Positions 15,590 to 21,366 of a DNA stretch of 22,940 bases are shown here, piece after piece. A program made the position numbers and the translations under genes. Below the pieces are notes generated by a model, which worked only from the letters and a program-made list of their open reading frames with translations, had not been told where the DNA came from and did no database searches. Source of the stretch: an uncultured Oscillospiraceae bacterium (GTDB taxonomy: Bacteria > Bacillota > Clostridia > Oscillospirales > Ruminococcaceae); assembly GCA_910578965.1 (NCBI GenBank), contig CAJTSP010000031.1:1-22940 (forward strand), read 5' to 3'. Numbering within the stretch: position 1 is the stretch's first letter; each line of letters opens with the position of its first letter.

Positions 15590-15625
15590 TTCGGGGCGAT
15601 GCTATGCATCGCCCCGAATTTTTTT
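15590..15625 (+). terminator. Textbook rho-independent terminator after the 6S-like RNA
   Basis: A perfect 13-bp stem, TTCGGGGCGATGC (15590-15602) with GCATCGCCCCGAA (15606-15618), closes a three-base loop and is followed by seven T (15619-15625). Confidence 0.95.
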
Positions 15626-15655
15626 GCCGTTTTGGTTTTGCTATGCCATGCCCGC

Positions 15656-15740
15656 GCCGGCAGCCTAAAAGCAAGGCAAAGCACCCGTGCACCGGCGGCA
15701 GGGCACTTTGCGCCCATATGCCGGCATCCTAAAAGCCAAG
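15656..15740. repeat. Imperfect 20-bp direct repeat at the 3' end of the LUD gene
   Basis: The segment at 15656-15675 (GCCGGCAGCCTAAAAGCAAG) recurs at 15720-15740 with one substitution and one inserted base. The second copy includes the last codons and stop of the LUD gene on the minus strand. The first is about 64 bp beyond it. This suggests a small local duplication or a conserved 3' processing or terminator remnant. Confidence 0.6.
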
Positions 15741-16364
15741 CTCCTCGCCCACCAGAATTACCTTGATACGGCCGGGCACCCTCTGCTGCGCGCAGATAAG
15801 GGTAGAGCAGCAGATACGGCCGGGGCTGTGGCAGCCCTCGCATCTGCCGGTAACGGCACAAGGGGTCTTACAGGAAAGCCGGGCGGTGTTGGCCGGGGCT
15901 GCAACGGCCCGTACCCGGGCGTCAGCGGCGGCAAGGTCGGGCACAATCTTGTTGTAGCCCGCCACCACCAGCACGTTTGTGGGGCCGTAAGCCAACGCGG
16001 CCACCCGGTTGGCGTTGCCGTCTACATTATACAGCTCGCCCTGTTCGGTAATGGCGTTGCTGCTCATGCAATACCAGTCGGCCGAAAAAGCATCCCGGAA
16101 AACCTTTTGCAGCGCCTCGCCCGAAAGGCCGGCCCGGTCCAAAAAATGGTACCGGCCGCCGGCAAGTAGCTGCATCACGCCGGTTTCGGCAAGGGTAACG
16201 CTGCCTCCGCAGGCAACCGTTGCGCCTTCGGGCATCAGGCTTGCAGCCAGCGGGACCACCTCGGCCGCAGTTTTTACATACCACGCGTCCATCGCGTTGT
16301 TTTTCAGCGCCTGCACGGTGCGCTGGATGCGTTTTTCGATCACTCCAAAGGCAAATTCATTCAT
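15729..16364 (-). CDS. LUD domain protein (LutC/YkgG-like lactate utilization family)
   Basis: Predicted 211-aa cytosolic protein of the LUD family, named for the LutB/LutC lactate oxidation proteins. The domain spans nearly the whole chain: VACGGSVTLAETGVMQLL (about 50-67), DWYCMSSNAITEQGELYNVDGNANRVAALAYGP (about 95-127) and VVAGYNKIVPDL. A C-terminal cysteine cluster, CKTPCAVTGRCEGCHSPGRICC (about 164-185), could bind metal. This stand-alone form is common in Clostridia without lutA or lutB, and neither is here, so lactate oxidation should not be assumed. The start at 16364 is preceded by AAGGGGAA at 6-nt spacing. It is apparently monocistronic, and its upstream region is the inverted-repeat element. 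Confidence 0.9.
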   Translation of the reverse strand: MNEFAFGVIEKRIQRTVQALKNNAMDAWYVKTAAEVVPLAASLMPEGATVACGGSVTLAETGVMQLLAGGRYHFLDRAGLSGEALQKVFRDAFSADWYCMSSNAITEQGELYNVDGNANRVAALAYGPTNVLVVAGYNKIVPDLAAADARVRAVAAPANTARLSCKTPCAVTGRCEGCHSPGRICCSTLICAQQRVPGRIKVILVGEELGF

Positions 16365-16390
16365 CGGGATTCCCCTTTCTTGTACAGTTT

Positions 16391-16618
16391 AGCAGAGGGG
16401 GATCAAACCCAGACCGGTTTTGCCCCAGCACACAAAGCGTGCATGCTGCGTCACCGCTCTTGCCTGCCCATCCGTGTGCCGGGGCAAAATTGCGAAACCT
16501 TTTCGGCGAGGGATTTTTGAGCGATTTTGGGTGCGGGCAACGCAGGCAGGCTGCCGCCTGCCGAGGAGGACAAGCCAAAAAACACCGAGAAGCGGCCTGG
16601 GTTCGACTCCCCTCTGCT
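16391..16618. repeat. 228-bp element bounded by long imperfect inverted repeats
   Basis: The ends pair perfectly for 10 bp, AGCAGAGGGG (16391-16400) with CCCCTCTGCT (16609-16618). Pairing continues inward as AACCCAG (16406-16412) with CTGGGTT (16597-16603) and CCG with CGG. Inside lie a second stem, TTTTGCCCC..CACAC (16418-16433) with GTGTG..GGGGCAAAA (16474-16489), a 7-bp hairpin GGCAGGC/GCCTGCC (16545-16562) and a small CGAAA/TTTCG hairpin (16493-16505). Its middle is visibly less GC-rich than the genes around it. Possible -10 boxes face inward at both ends (TACAGT 16383-16388 on plus; TATGCT on minus near 16625-16630). It may be a structured RNA gene or a MITE-like element. The remaining upstream stretch 16619-16849 holds no gene I can support. 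Confidence 0.7.
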
Positions 16619-16849
16619 TTATCCAGCATACCACATCCCGCCCCGGAAAGCCAGCCCCGGCCCTTTTGGATGCGGAACAGCCGGGCCTTGCGCGGGGCGG
16701 CCCCTGCTTTTTGGGCGCACAGGGTATAATCCCGGCCGGGGCGGGCAAGACTTTGCGCAAGCGGAAAATTTTTCCTGCCAGATGCGGCGAAGAAAAGCTT
16801 GCTTGATCCTTTGCAGTTTTCTTACTGCCGCAAAAAACGGGAGGCTTTT

Positions 16850-17683
16850 ATGAAACGGCACATCCGGGCTTTTGGAGCCAGCCGCCGTGCGCGGCTGGAG
16901 ATCAGCCTGCTGTTGGGGCTATGTCTTACGATTTTTCTGTCCGTGCGCTTTGCCGGCTTTGCCCGCCTGGCCGATACGGTACGCCAGCATACCCTGCGCC
17001 TGCATGTGCGGGCCTGCTCCAACACCCCCGAGGACCAGTTGCACAAGCTGCGGGTACGGGATGCAGTGCTTGCCGCTGCCGGCGAAATTTTTTCCGGCGC
17101 ACCGGATAAAACCGCCGCCATGGCCTTAGCCCGCACCGCCCTGCCCCGGTTGCAGCTTACGGCCGAGCAGGCCTTTGCCGCAGCCGGAGGCGCGCCGGGT
17201 ACGCCGGTGCAGGTAACCCTTACCCGGAGCTGGTTTGCCTCCGCCCGGTACGGGGAGTCCTCCCTGCCTCCCGGACGATACGATGCTTTGCGGGTGGAAC
17301 TGGGCCGCCACACCGGACGCAACTGGTTTTGCGTACTCTACCCCGCCCTCTGCCTGCCGGCCGCCGAGGAGGCCGGATATCCCACCGAAGAGGAGCAGGC
17401 GCTGGTACAAAACGGGTATGAGCTGCGATTTGCCGCTCTCGAATGGTTTGACCGGCTCACCGGCCAGGACCGTGAGCCGGGGCAAAGCCCCGATGCCGCC
17501 GCAGACGGCACGCTGTGGGAAAGCGCCTGCGCCGCAGAAAGCGACGCGCCGCAGGCAAACTCGACACAAAGGGAGGCACAGCCGCCGCAGGCTGCGGCGG
17601 TAGAGCTCCAGCGTATCCCCTGCCCGCCCGCGACGGCCCAGCCCGCACAGGAACCCCTCGGCCAGGGCAGGGGTAAGCTTTAG
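16850..17683 (+). CDS. spoIIR: Stage II sporulation protein R (SpoIIR)
   Basis: Predicted 277-aa signalling protein made in the forespore and exported to the intermembrane space, where it triggers SpoIIGA to process pro-sigma-E in the mother cell. One N-terminal membrane or signal segment (about 18-37) precedes the family core: LRLHVRACSNTPEDQLHKLRVRDAVL (49-74) and LPPGRYDALRVELGRHTGRNWFCVLYPALCL (139-169), both strongly SpoIIR-like. The start at 16850 follows GGGAGG at about 6 nt. The C-terminal 80 or so residues are Ala/Gln/Pro-rich and look like an unstructured extension beyond the family core. A sigma-F promoter was not found; TATAAT at 16725-16730 lacks a matching -35. Its presence implies an endospore-forming lineage. 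Confidence 0.92.
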   Translation: MKRHIRAFGASRRARLEISLLLGLCLTIFLSVRFAGFARLADTVRQHTLRLHVRACSNTPEDQLHKLRVRDAVLAAAGEIFSGAPDKTAAMALARTALPRLQLTAEQAFAAAGGAPGTPVQVTLTRSWFASARYGESSLPPGRYDALRVELGRHTGRNWFCVLYPALCLPAAEEAGYPTEEEQALVQNGYELRFAALEWFDRLTGQDREPGQSPDAAADGTLWESACAAESDAPQANSTQREAQPPQAAAVELQRIPCPPATAQPAQEPLGQGRGKL

Positions 17684-17734
17684 CGCCCCCTCGGGCAGGG
17701 GGACGGTTATTTGCGGTGTATCGCCGCACGGGGC

Positions 17735-17760
17735 GGCGTATAACGGCGGCCGTATAACGG
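17735..17760. repeat. Two tandem copies of a 12-bp motif
   Basis: GGCGTATAACGG (17735-17746) is followed by GCCGTATAACGG (17749-17760), a 14-bp period. It lies in the 443-bp noncoding gap after spoIIR. No function is evident. Confidence 0.5.
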
Positions 17761-17837
17761 GCGGCCCGCCCTGCCTGTACGGCGGCCCCCGGCGTTTTTG
17801 CCGCGCGCTTCCTTTTTTTGCATGCCTGGCAAAGCAC

Positions 17838-17867
17838 GGGCCCCCGGGGATTTACCCCCGGGGGCCC
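17838..17867. other. Perfect 12-bp GC-only hairpin after spoIIR
   Basis: GGGCCCCCGGGG (17838-17849) pairs with CCCCGGGGGCCC (17856-17867) around a six-base loop. No T-run of useful length flanks it on either strand, so it may be a very stable transcription block or mRNA 3' end protector between convergent genes. The rest of 17684-18126 shows no gene I can support. Confidence 0.5.
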
Positions 17868-17983
17868 GCCTTTACGGATACTCTTTTTGCGCGCGGCCTG
17901 CCTGGGCTCCCGCACCGTCCCCCGGCTCCTGCCTCACTGTTTTGTACGTTGGTTGTATACGGTATTTGGAGGCTTAAGATACA

Positions 17984-18021
17984 AAAATGCCCGTCTCCCG
18001 GTTTGGGGAAACGGGCATTTT
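17984..18021 (-). terminator. Terminator for the CmpB-like gene, possibly bidirectional
   Basis: AAAATGCCCGT (17984-17994) pairs with ACGGGCATTTT (18011-18021), with an inner CCC/GGG pairing. Read on the minus strand the stem ends in five T (17987-17983). It lies about 105 nt past the CmpB-like stop and about 300 nt past spoIIR, between convergent genes. Confidence 0.7.
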
Positions 18022-18126
18022 ACGGGCCGCGGGGCCCTTTCCTTGGCGCGGGCATCCGATTTGCGGCTACAAGGGTTCTGCAAAGGCCTTGCGCATCCTT
18101 GCGCGGCCGGGCAGGCCGGTGGCTGC

Positions 18127-18513
18127 CTACAGCCGCTCGGCAGGCGCGCCCGCCCGCTCAAACGCCCAGAGCAGCGGGATCGAGAGCAAAAACCAATAAA
18201 AGGTAAACTGCGGGCAGATCTGCCCCCACAGGTTGCCCCATTGATCCGAGTAATCCCACACGGCCCAATGCAGGCAGTGGTTGCACAAAAGGCCTACCGC
18301 AAGCTCGATGCCGGTGATGAGCAGCGCGCCGGCGGCACAGCGCAGCAAAAGGGGGACGCCGGCCAGCACAAGGCTCACCTGCCGCAGGCCCAAAAGGCAA
18401 ACCCCGCCTGCCAGCAGCATAGTCCAGTGGGTATGGCCGCGCACCGCAACCTCAATGCCTCCGTAGCCCAGCGCCCCGATGCAGAACAAGATCATCCGGT
18501 TCACAAAAATCAC
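18127..18513 (-). CDS. CmpB-like membrane protein (putative ABC transporter type IV permease family)
   Basis: Predicted 128-aa membrane protein with about four hydrophobic segments (roughly 7-25, 30-50, 54-78, 103-119). YSDQWGNLWGQICPQFTFYWFLLSIP (88-113) is the hallmark of the PF06541 family, which is annotated as a putative ABC permease without firm proof. The start is uncertain. GTG at 18513 falls inside the terminator stem of the upstream gene and has no ribosome site; ATG at 18495 is an alternative six residues later, also without a clear site. It is downstream of the D-Ala-D-Ala carboxypeptidase gene with its own candidate promoter. No ATPase partner is adjacent. Confidence 0.8.
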   Translation of the reverse strand: MIFVNRMILFCIGALGYGGIEVAVRGHTHWTMLLAGGVCLLGLRQVSLVLAGVPLLLRCAAGALLITGIELAVGLLCNHCLHWAVWDYSDQWGNLWGQICPQFTFYWFLLSIPLLWAFERAGAPAERL

Positions 18514-18536
18514 CCGGCACTATTGTGCACCGGGTG
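18505..18536 (-). terminator. Terminator of the carboxypeptidase gene, overlapping the next gene's start
   Basis: On the minus strand CACCCGG (18536-18530) pairs with CCGGGTG (18517-18511), with an inner CAC/GTG around AATA. ATTTTTG follows at 18510-18504. The final GTG of the stem is a candidate start for the CmpB-like gene. Confidence 0.65.
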
Positions 18537-18543
18537 AGGGCGG

Positions 18544-18573
18544 ATTATACGGGCAGGGCCCGCCGCGCTGCAA
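18544..18573 (-). promoter_or_regulatory. Candidate promoter for the CmpB-like gene
   Basis: TTGCAG (18573-18568), an 18-bp spacer and perfect TATAAT (18549-18544) on the minus strand. Initiation near 18537 would place the whole terminator hairpin at the very 5' end of the transcript. Confidence 0.5.
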
Positions 18574-18644
18574 AAGGGGCCTTGCGTGGCCTACGCCTCC
18601 CTATGGCGGCCGCCGTGCAAAGGTACGGCGCCATGCAAGCGCGG

Positions 18645-20015
18645 CTAATATGGGCGGCGGCGCACCTTTTTGGCGCCCCGCTTTTTGTAGCTGTGCACCA
18701 CAAAAAACACCAGATATCCCGCAATGGCAATGATGCTGAGGATCACCACCACCCGAAAATACAGGCTGCCAAAAAACTCGCCGATCTTGGCAATGACAAA
18801 TAAAATTTCGCTGCGCTCGATATCCCGGCCGGCCAACAGCTCCACCGTGCCGATCTCCTCGCCCGAGAGCGAGAGGGTCACGGTGCCAATCACATCCCCC
18901 TGCCTGACGGGCGCCGGCACCGACTCGGGCAGATGGAAGGTTTTTTGGGTGACGCTGCCGTCCGAGCCTTTCGGCAGGATGGTCATCATACTGCCTGCCG
19001 GGTAGAGCATCACGGTGTCCGGCCCGGCCGAATAGCGCACCGGGATTTCCTCGATGGGCTGCTCGGTGTCCAGCGCGGGCTGGATGGAAAAGCTGTCGAA
19101 TACCCAATCCATCAGCCGGCCGGTTTCGTACAGGGCCGGGCGCTTGGTGGGGTATTCGTAAGGGTCGCAGCTATCGGGGCTGTGCAGCACCACGCAGACA
19201 TAAGTCTCGCCGTTTTGGTTGTGCCAGCTAGCAAAGTTCTGCCATTCGCCCAAGGATCCGGTTTTGCCGCCCTGTGCATACGAGCGGTAGTAGTTGCCGC
19301 CAAAGGTGGGTTGCACCATGCGGTTGGTATTGTCGACGCGGTAGGGGTTTTCGTGCCGGGTATTGGCAGGCATCATATAGTCGTTTGAGCCGCACACCTC
19401 CCGGAAGATATCAAACTCCATCAGGTAGCGGATCATGAGATAGGCGTCCCGCGCGGTGGTAACATTGCGCTCGTCCAGCCCGCAGGGATCGTAAAAACGG
19501 GTGCCGGTACAGCCCAGCCGGCCGGCAAAAGCGTTCATCTGGTTGACAAAATTATCAACCTGGCCGTTTCCCAAATCATGCGCAACAATATACGCCGCCT
19601 CGTTGGCGCTGGGCAGCATCATGGCATAAAGCAGGCTGCGGGGAGATAGCACCTCGCCCTGGCGGATGTCGGCATGGCTGGCGTTTTTGCCAAACACATA
19701 GTCAAACAGGTAGCTGTAGGCGGTAAGCTGGGGGGTATCCATATCGTCGCCATACCGCTCCAGCAGCAACGCCGCCGTAATCAGCTTGGTGAGACTGGCG
19801 GCCGGCAGGGGCGTTTCGCTGTTTTTTTCGTAAACGATGAGGTTTGTGTCGGTATTAACGATGTAGGCGGCCTCGGCATACACCTCGCAGGTGGGGGTAA
19901 AGCCCACCGCGCCGGCCGGCAGGCAGAACAGCAACGCGGCCAGCGCCGCAGCCAAAAGGCAGGCAAAGCAACGCACGGCAGCCGGAGGCCTCTTGATGTG
20001 CAGGCGTTTTTTCAT
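18645..20015 (-). CDS. D-alanyl-D-alanine carboxypeptidase (PBP5/DacF-like, peptidase S11)
   Basis: Predicted 456-aa secreted, membrane-anchored low-molecular-weight penicillin-binding protein that removes the terminal D-Ala of peptidoglycan pentapeptides. The signal peptide occupies about residues 1-37. All three active-site motifs are present: S74-LTK, S136-AN and K251-TG in QGGKTGSLG. A beta-rich PBP5_C-like domain follows (about 330-415). The C-terminus has a transmembrane helix (about 424-446) and a basic tail, where PBP5 has an amphipathic helix. The start at 20015 agrees with the signal peptide; GAGGG lies about 10 nt upstream. It has its own strong promoter and a terminator. A vegetative or spore cortex role cannot be told apart from sequence. 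Confidence 0.93.
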   Translation of the reverse strand: MKKRLHIKRPPAAVRCFACLLAAALAALLFCLPAGAVGFTPTCEVYAEAAYIVNTDTNLIVYEKNSETPLPAASLTKLITAALLLERYGDDMDTPQLTAYSYLFDYVFGKNASHADIRQGEVLSPRSLLYAMMLPSANEAAYIVAHDLGNGQVDNFVNQMNAFAGRLGCTGTRFYDPCGLDERNVTTARDAYLMIRYLMEFDIFREVCGSNDYMMPANTRHENPYRVDNTNRMVQPTFGGNYYRSYAQGGKTGSLGEWQNFASWHNQNGETYVCVVLHSPDSCDPYEYPTKRPALYETGRLMDWVFDSFSIQPALDTEQPIEEIPVRYSAGPDTVMLYPAGSMMTILPKGSDGSVTQKTFHLPESVPAPVRQGDVIGTVTLSLSGEEIGTVELLAGRDIERSEILFVIAKIGEFFGSLYFRVVVILSIIAIAGYLVFFVVHSYKKRGAKKVRRRPY

Positions 20016-20099
20016 GTAGACAATTCCCTCGAAACTTGGTAGAATAAATGGGTATCGCGCAGGGGCGGGCGCGGAGCCTGCCGCAAGCTTTGCGTACTT

Positions 20100-20127
20100 A
20101 TTATAGCAGGCTTTTGGGGTTTGTAAA
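20100..20127 (-). promoter_or_regulatory. Strong sigma-A promoter for the carboxypeptidase gene
   Basis: TTTACA (20127-20122), a 16-bp spacer and TATAAT (20105-20100) with a TGC extension on the minus strand. Initiation near 20093 gives a leader of about 78 nt. Confidence 0.75.
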
Positions 20128-20224
20128 GCACCGCCCGGCAAAGAAAGAAGGGGCGGCAGCGCCTGCTGTAAGCTTTGGCAGATTTTACGCGCCGGATGCA
20201 GCCGGCAAGGAGGCGGGCACAGGC

Positions 20225-20890
20225 TTGATCTATGTTACGGGGGATACCCACGGCGATCTGCGCCGGTTTACCGAGCGGCCGATGCGCCGGTTAAAAAGAC
20301 AGGACACCCTGATTGTCCTGGGTGATTTCGGCTTTTTGTGGGACGGCGGCAGGGAGGAGCAAAAGGCGCTGAAATGGCTGGCTCGCCGGCCTTATCAGTT
20401 GTTGTTTATCGATGGGTGCCACGAAAATTTTGATCTTCTGCGGGATTACCCGGTGGCAGAATACAAGGCCGGCCGGGCCCGCAAGATTGCAGACAACCTT
20501 TTTTACATCCAGCGCGGCAGCATTTTGCAGATTGAGGGCAAAAAGCTGCTCTGCTTTGGCGGCGGCGAAAGCGAGGACAAGGAGGAGCGCGAGGAGGGGG
20601 TAAACTGGTGGCGGGCCGAGATGCCCACCACCGATGAGCTGGAATTCTGCGCCGAGAACCTGGCCGCGGCCGGCAGAAAGGTGGATTATATCCTCACCCA
20701 CGACGCCCCCACCCGTTTTTTGGCTTTTACCGCCATGGAACGGGAGCAGACCAACTGGCTGCACACCTTTTTTGATAAGCTTTTAGAAAGTGTAGAGTAC
20801 CGTAGCTGGCTGTTTGGCCGCTACCACCGCGACCTGCCGCTCTCGGGCAAGGCAAGGGCGGTGTTTTGCGACCTGGTGCCGCTGGAGTAA
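20225..20890 (+). CDS. Calcineurin-like metallophosphoesterase with a variant GNHE motif
   Basis: Predicted 221-aa cytosolic phosphoesterase of unknown substrate. The metal-binding motifs occur in order: GDTHGD (D7, H9), GDFG (D34), DGCHEN (63-68, H66), THDAP (H159) and GRYHRD (H201). The middle motif is normally GNHE, with Asn a metal ligand; here Cys65 takes its place. FGGGESEDKEEREEGVNWWRAEMPT (111-135) matches the related small phosphoesterases common in gut Clostridia and phages. A TTG at 20225 is the chosen start: AAGGAGG lies about 11 nt upstream and the domain begins at once. The frame continues 59 codons upstream across the divergent promoter of the carboxypeptidase, which is unlikely to be coding. 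Confidence 0.85.
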   Translation: MIYVTGDTHGDLRRFTERPMRRLKRQDTLIVLGDFGFLWDGGREEQKALKWLARRPYQLLFIDGCHENFDLLRDYPVAEYKAGRARKIADNLFYIQRGSILQIEGKKLLCFGGGESEDKEEREEGVNWWRAEMPTTDELEFCAENLAAAGRKVDYILTHDAPTRFLAFTAMEREQTNWLHTFFDKLLESVEYRSWLFGRYHRDLPLSGKARAVFCDLVPLE

Positions 20891-20979
20891 GCGGCAGCGG
20901 GCGGCCCAAGGGGCACAGCCCCAGGCCCTATTGCAGGGGCCGAGCTTGGGGCAAGCCTCCAAGGCTCCCGCCCTGCCGC
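20891..20979 (+). other. Cloverleaf-like GC-rich fold after the phosphoesterase gene
   Basis: Starting directly after the stop codon, GCGGCAG (20891-20897) pairs with CTGCCGC (20973-20979) as a 7-bp closing stem. Three hairpins lie inside: GGGGC/GCCCC (20910-20922), GGCCC/GGGCC (20924-20941) and GAG-CTTGG/CCAAG-CTC (20943-20967). It lacks the T-loop and other tRNA invariants, so it is not a tRNA. It could be a structured 3' UTR or a chance fold of GC-rich sequence. Confidence 0.35.
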
Positions 20980-21091
20980 AGGCATTGCATCCCCGCGGCG
21001 GGGATAGCGCCCCCGTTGCCGCGGCTGCCCCACGGCCAAGCAAAAATGCCCTGCTTTTACCGGCAGGCGGTATCCCCCGGCGCAGGCCGGC

Positions 21092-21119
21092 AGCCTTCCA
21101 GATGCTGGAAGGCTTTTTT
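21092..21119 (+). terminator. Rho-independent terminator downstream of the phosphoesterase
   Basis: AGCCTTCCAG (21092-21101) pairs perfectly with CTGGAAGGCT (21105-21114) around a three-base loop and runs into six T (21114-21119). It lies about 200 nt past the stop. Nothing recognisable was seen from 21120 to 21300. Confidence 0.9.
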
Positions 21120-21300
21120 GTTTGGGCCGCGCTCTGCATCCCCGCCGCGCCGCCTTGCAAAACCTTTATGAAAATTGGGGTGGCAGGGGATATTTTTGGA
21201 AAAAACCTGAAAGAAATCCTCTGCCTCCCGCGTTATATACTCTGGTGGGCCCGGATCTTGGCCTTGGGCCCCGGCTTTTGCAAAAAGGGCGAAAAAAGCC

Positions 21301-21331
21301 TTGACCTTCCCCTTTGGGGAGGGTGTATCCT
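21301..21331 (+). promoter_or_regulatory. MerR/BmrR-type activated promoter for the efflux operon
   Basis: TTGACC (21301-21306) and TATCCT (21326-21331) are separated by 19 bp, longer than the usual 17. The spacer is spanned by a 21-bp dyad (21304-21324) whose arms ACCTTCCCC and GGGGAGGGT pair at all nine positions, one a T-G wobble. MerR-family regulators bind such dyads and twist overlong promoters into activity; the E. coli copA and B. subtilis bmr promoters have closely similar sequences. The regulator is not in the window. Initiation near 21338 would give a short leader. Confidence 0.75.
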
Positions 21332-21366
21332 CGGGATACCGTACATAAATAGGGGGCGAAGCATTG

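Noticed and set aside
16391..16618. tmRNA or RNase P RNA.
   Set aside because: The element is too short, has no tag reading frame ending in Ala-Ala, no tmRNA 5' consensus and none of the conserved RNase P blocks.
16591..16625. A tRNA 3' end suggested by GGGTTCGACTCCC and a similar string on the opposite strand at 16402-16412.
   Set aside because: The would-be T-stem pairs at only three of five positions and no D-arm, anticodon arm or matching acceptor strand can be assembled. The strings are better explained as the two arms of the inverted repeat.
16725..16730. TATAAT as a sigma-A promoter for spoIIR.
   Set aside because: No acceptable -35 hexamer at 16-18 bp, and spoIIR is normally under sigma-F. 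No sigma-F-like pair was found either.
17987..18199. A small plus-strand gene starting at an ATG after GGAGG.
   Set aside because: The spacing is about 14 nt, the start lies inside a terminator hairpin and the frame runs antisense into the CmpB-like gene.
20048..20224. An N-terminal extension of the metallophosphoesterase to an ATG at 20048.
   Set aside because: It would cross the divergent carboxypeptidase promoter and adds sequence with no domain. AAGGAGG before the TTG at 20225 marks the domain start.
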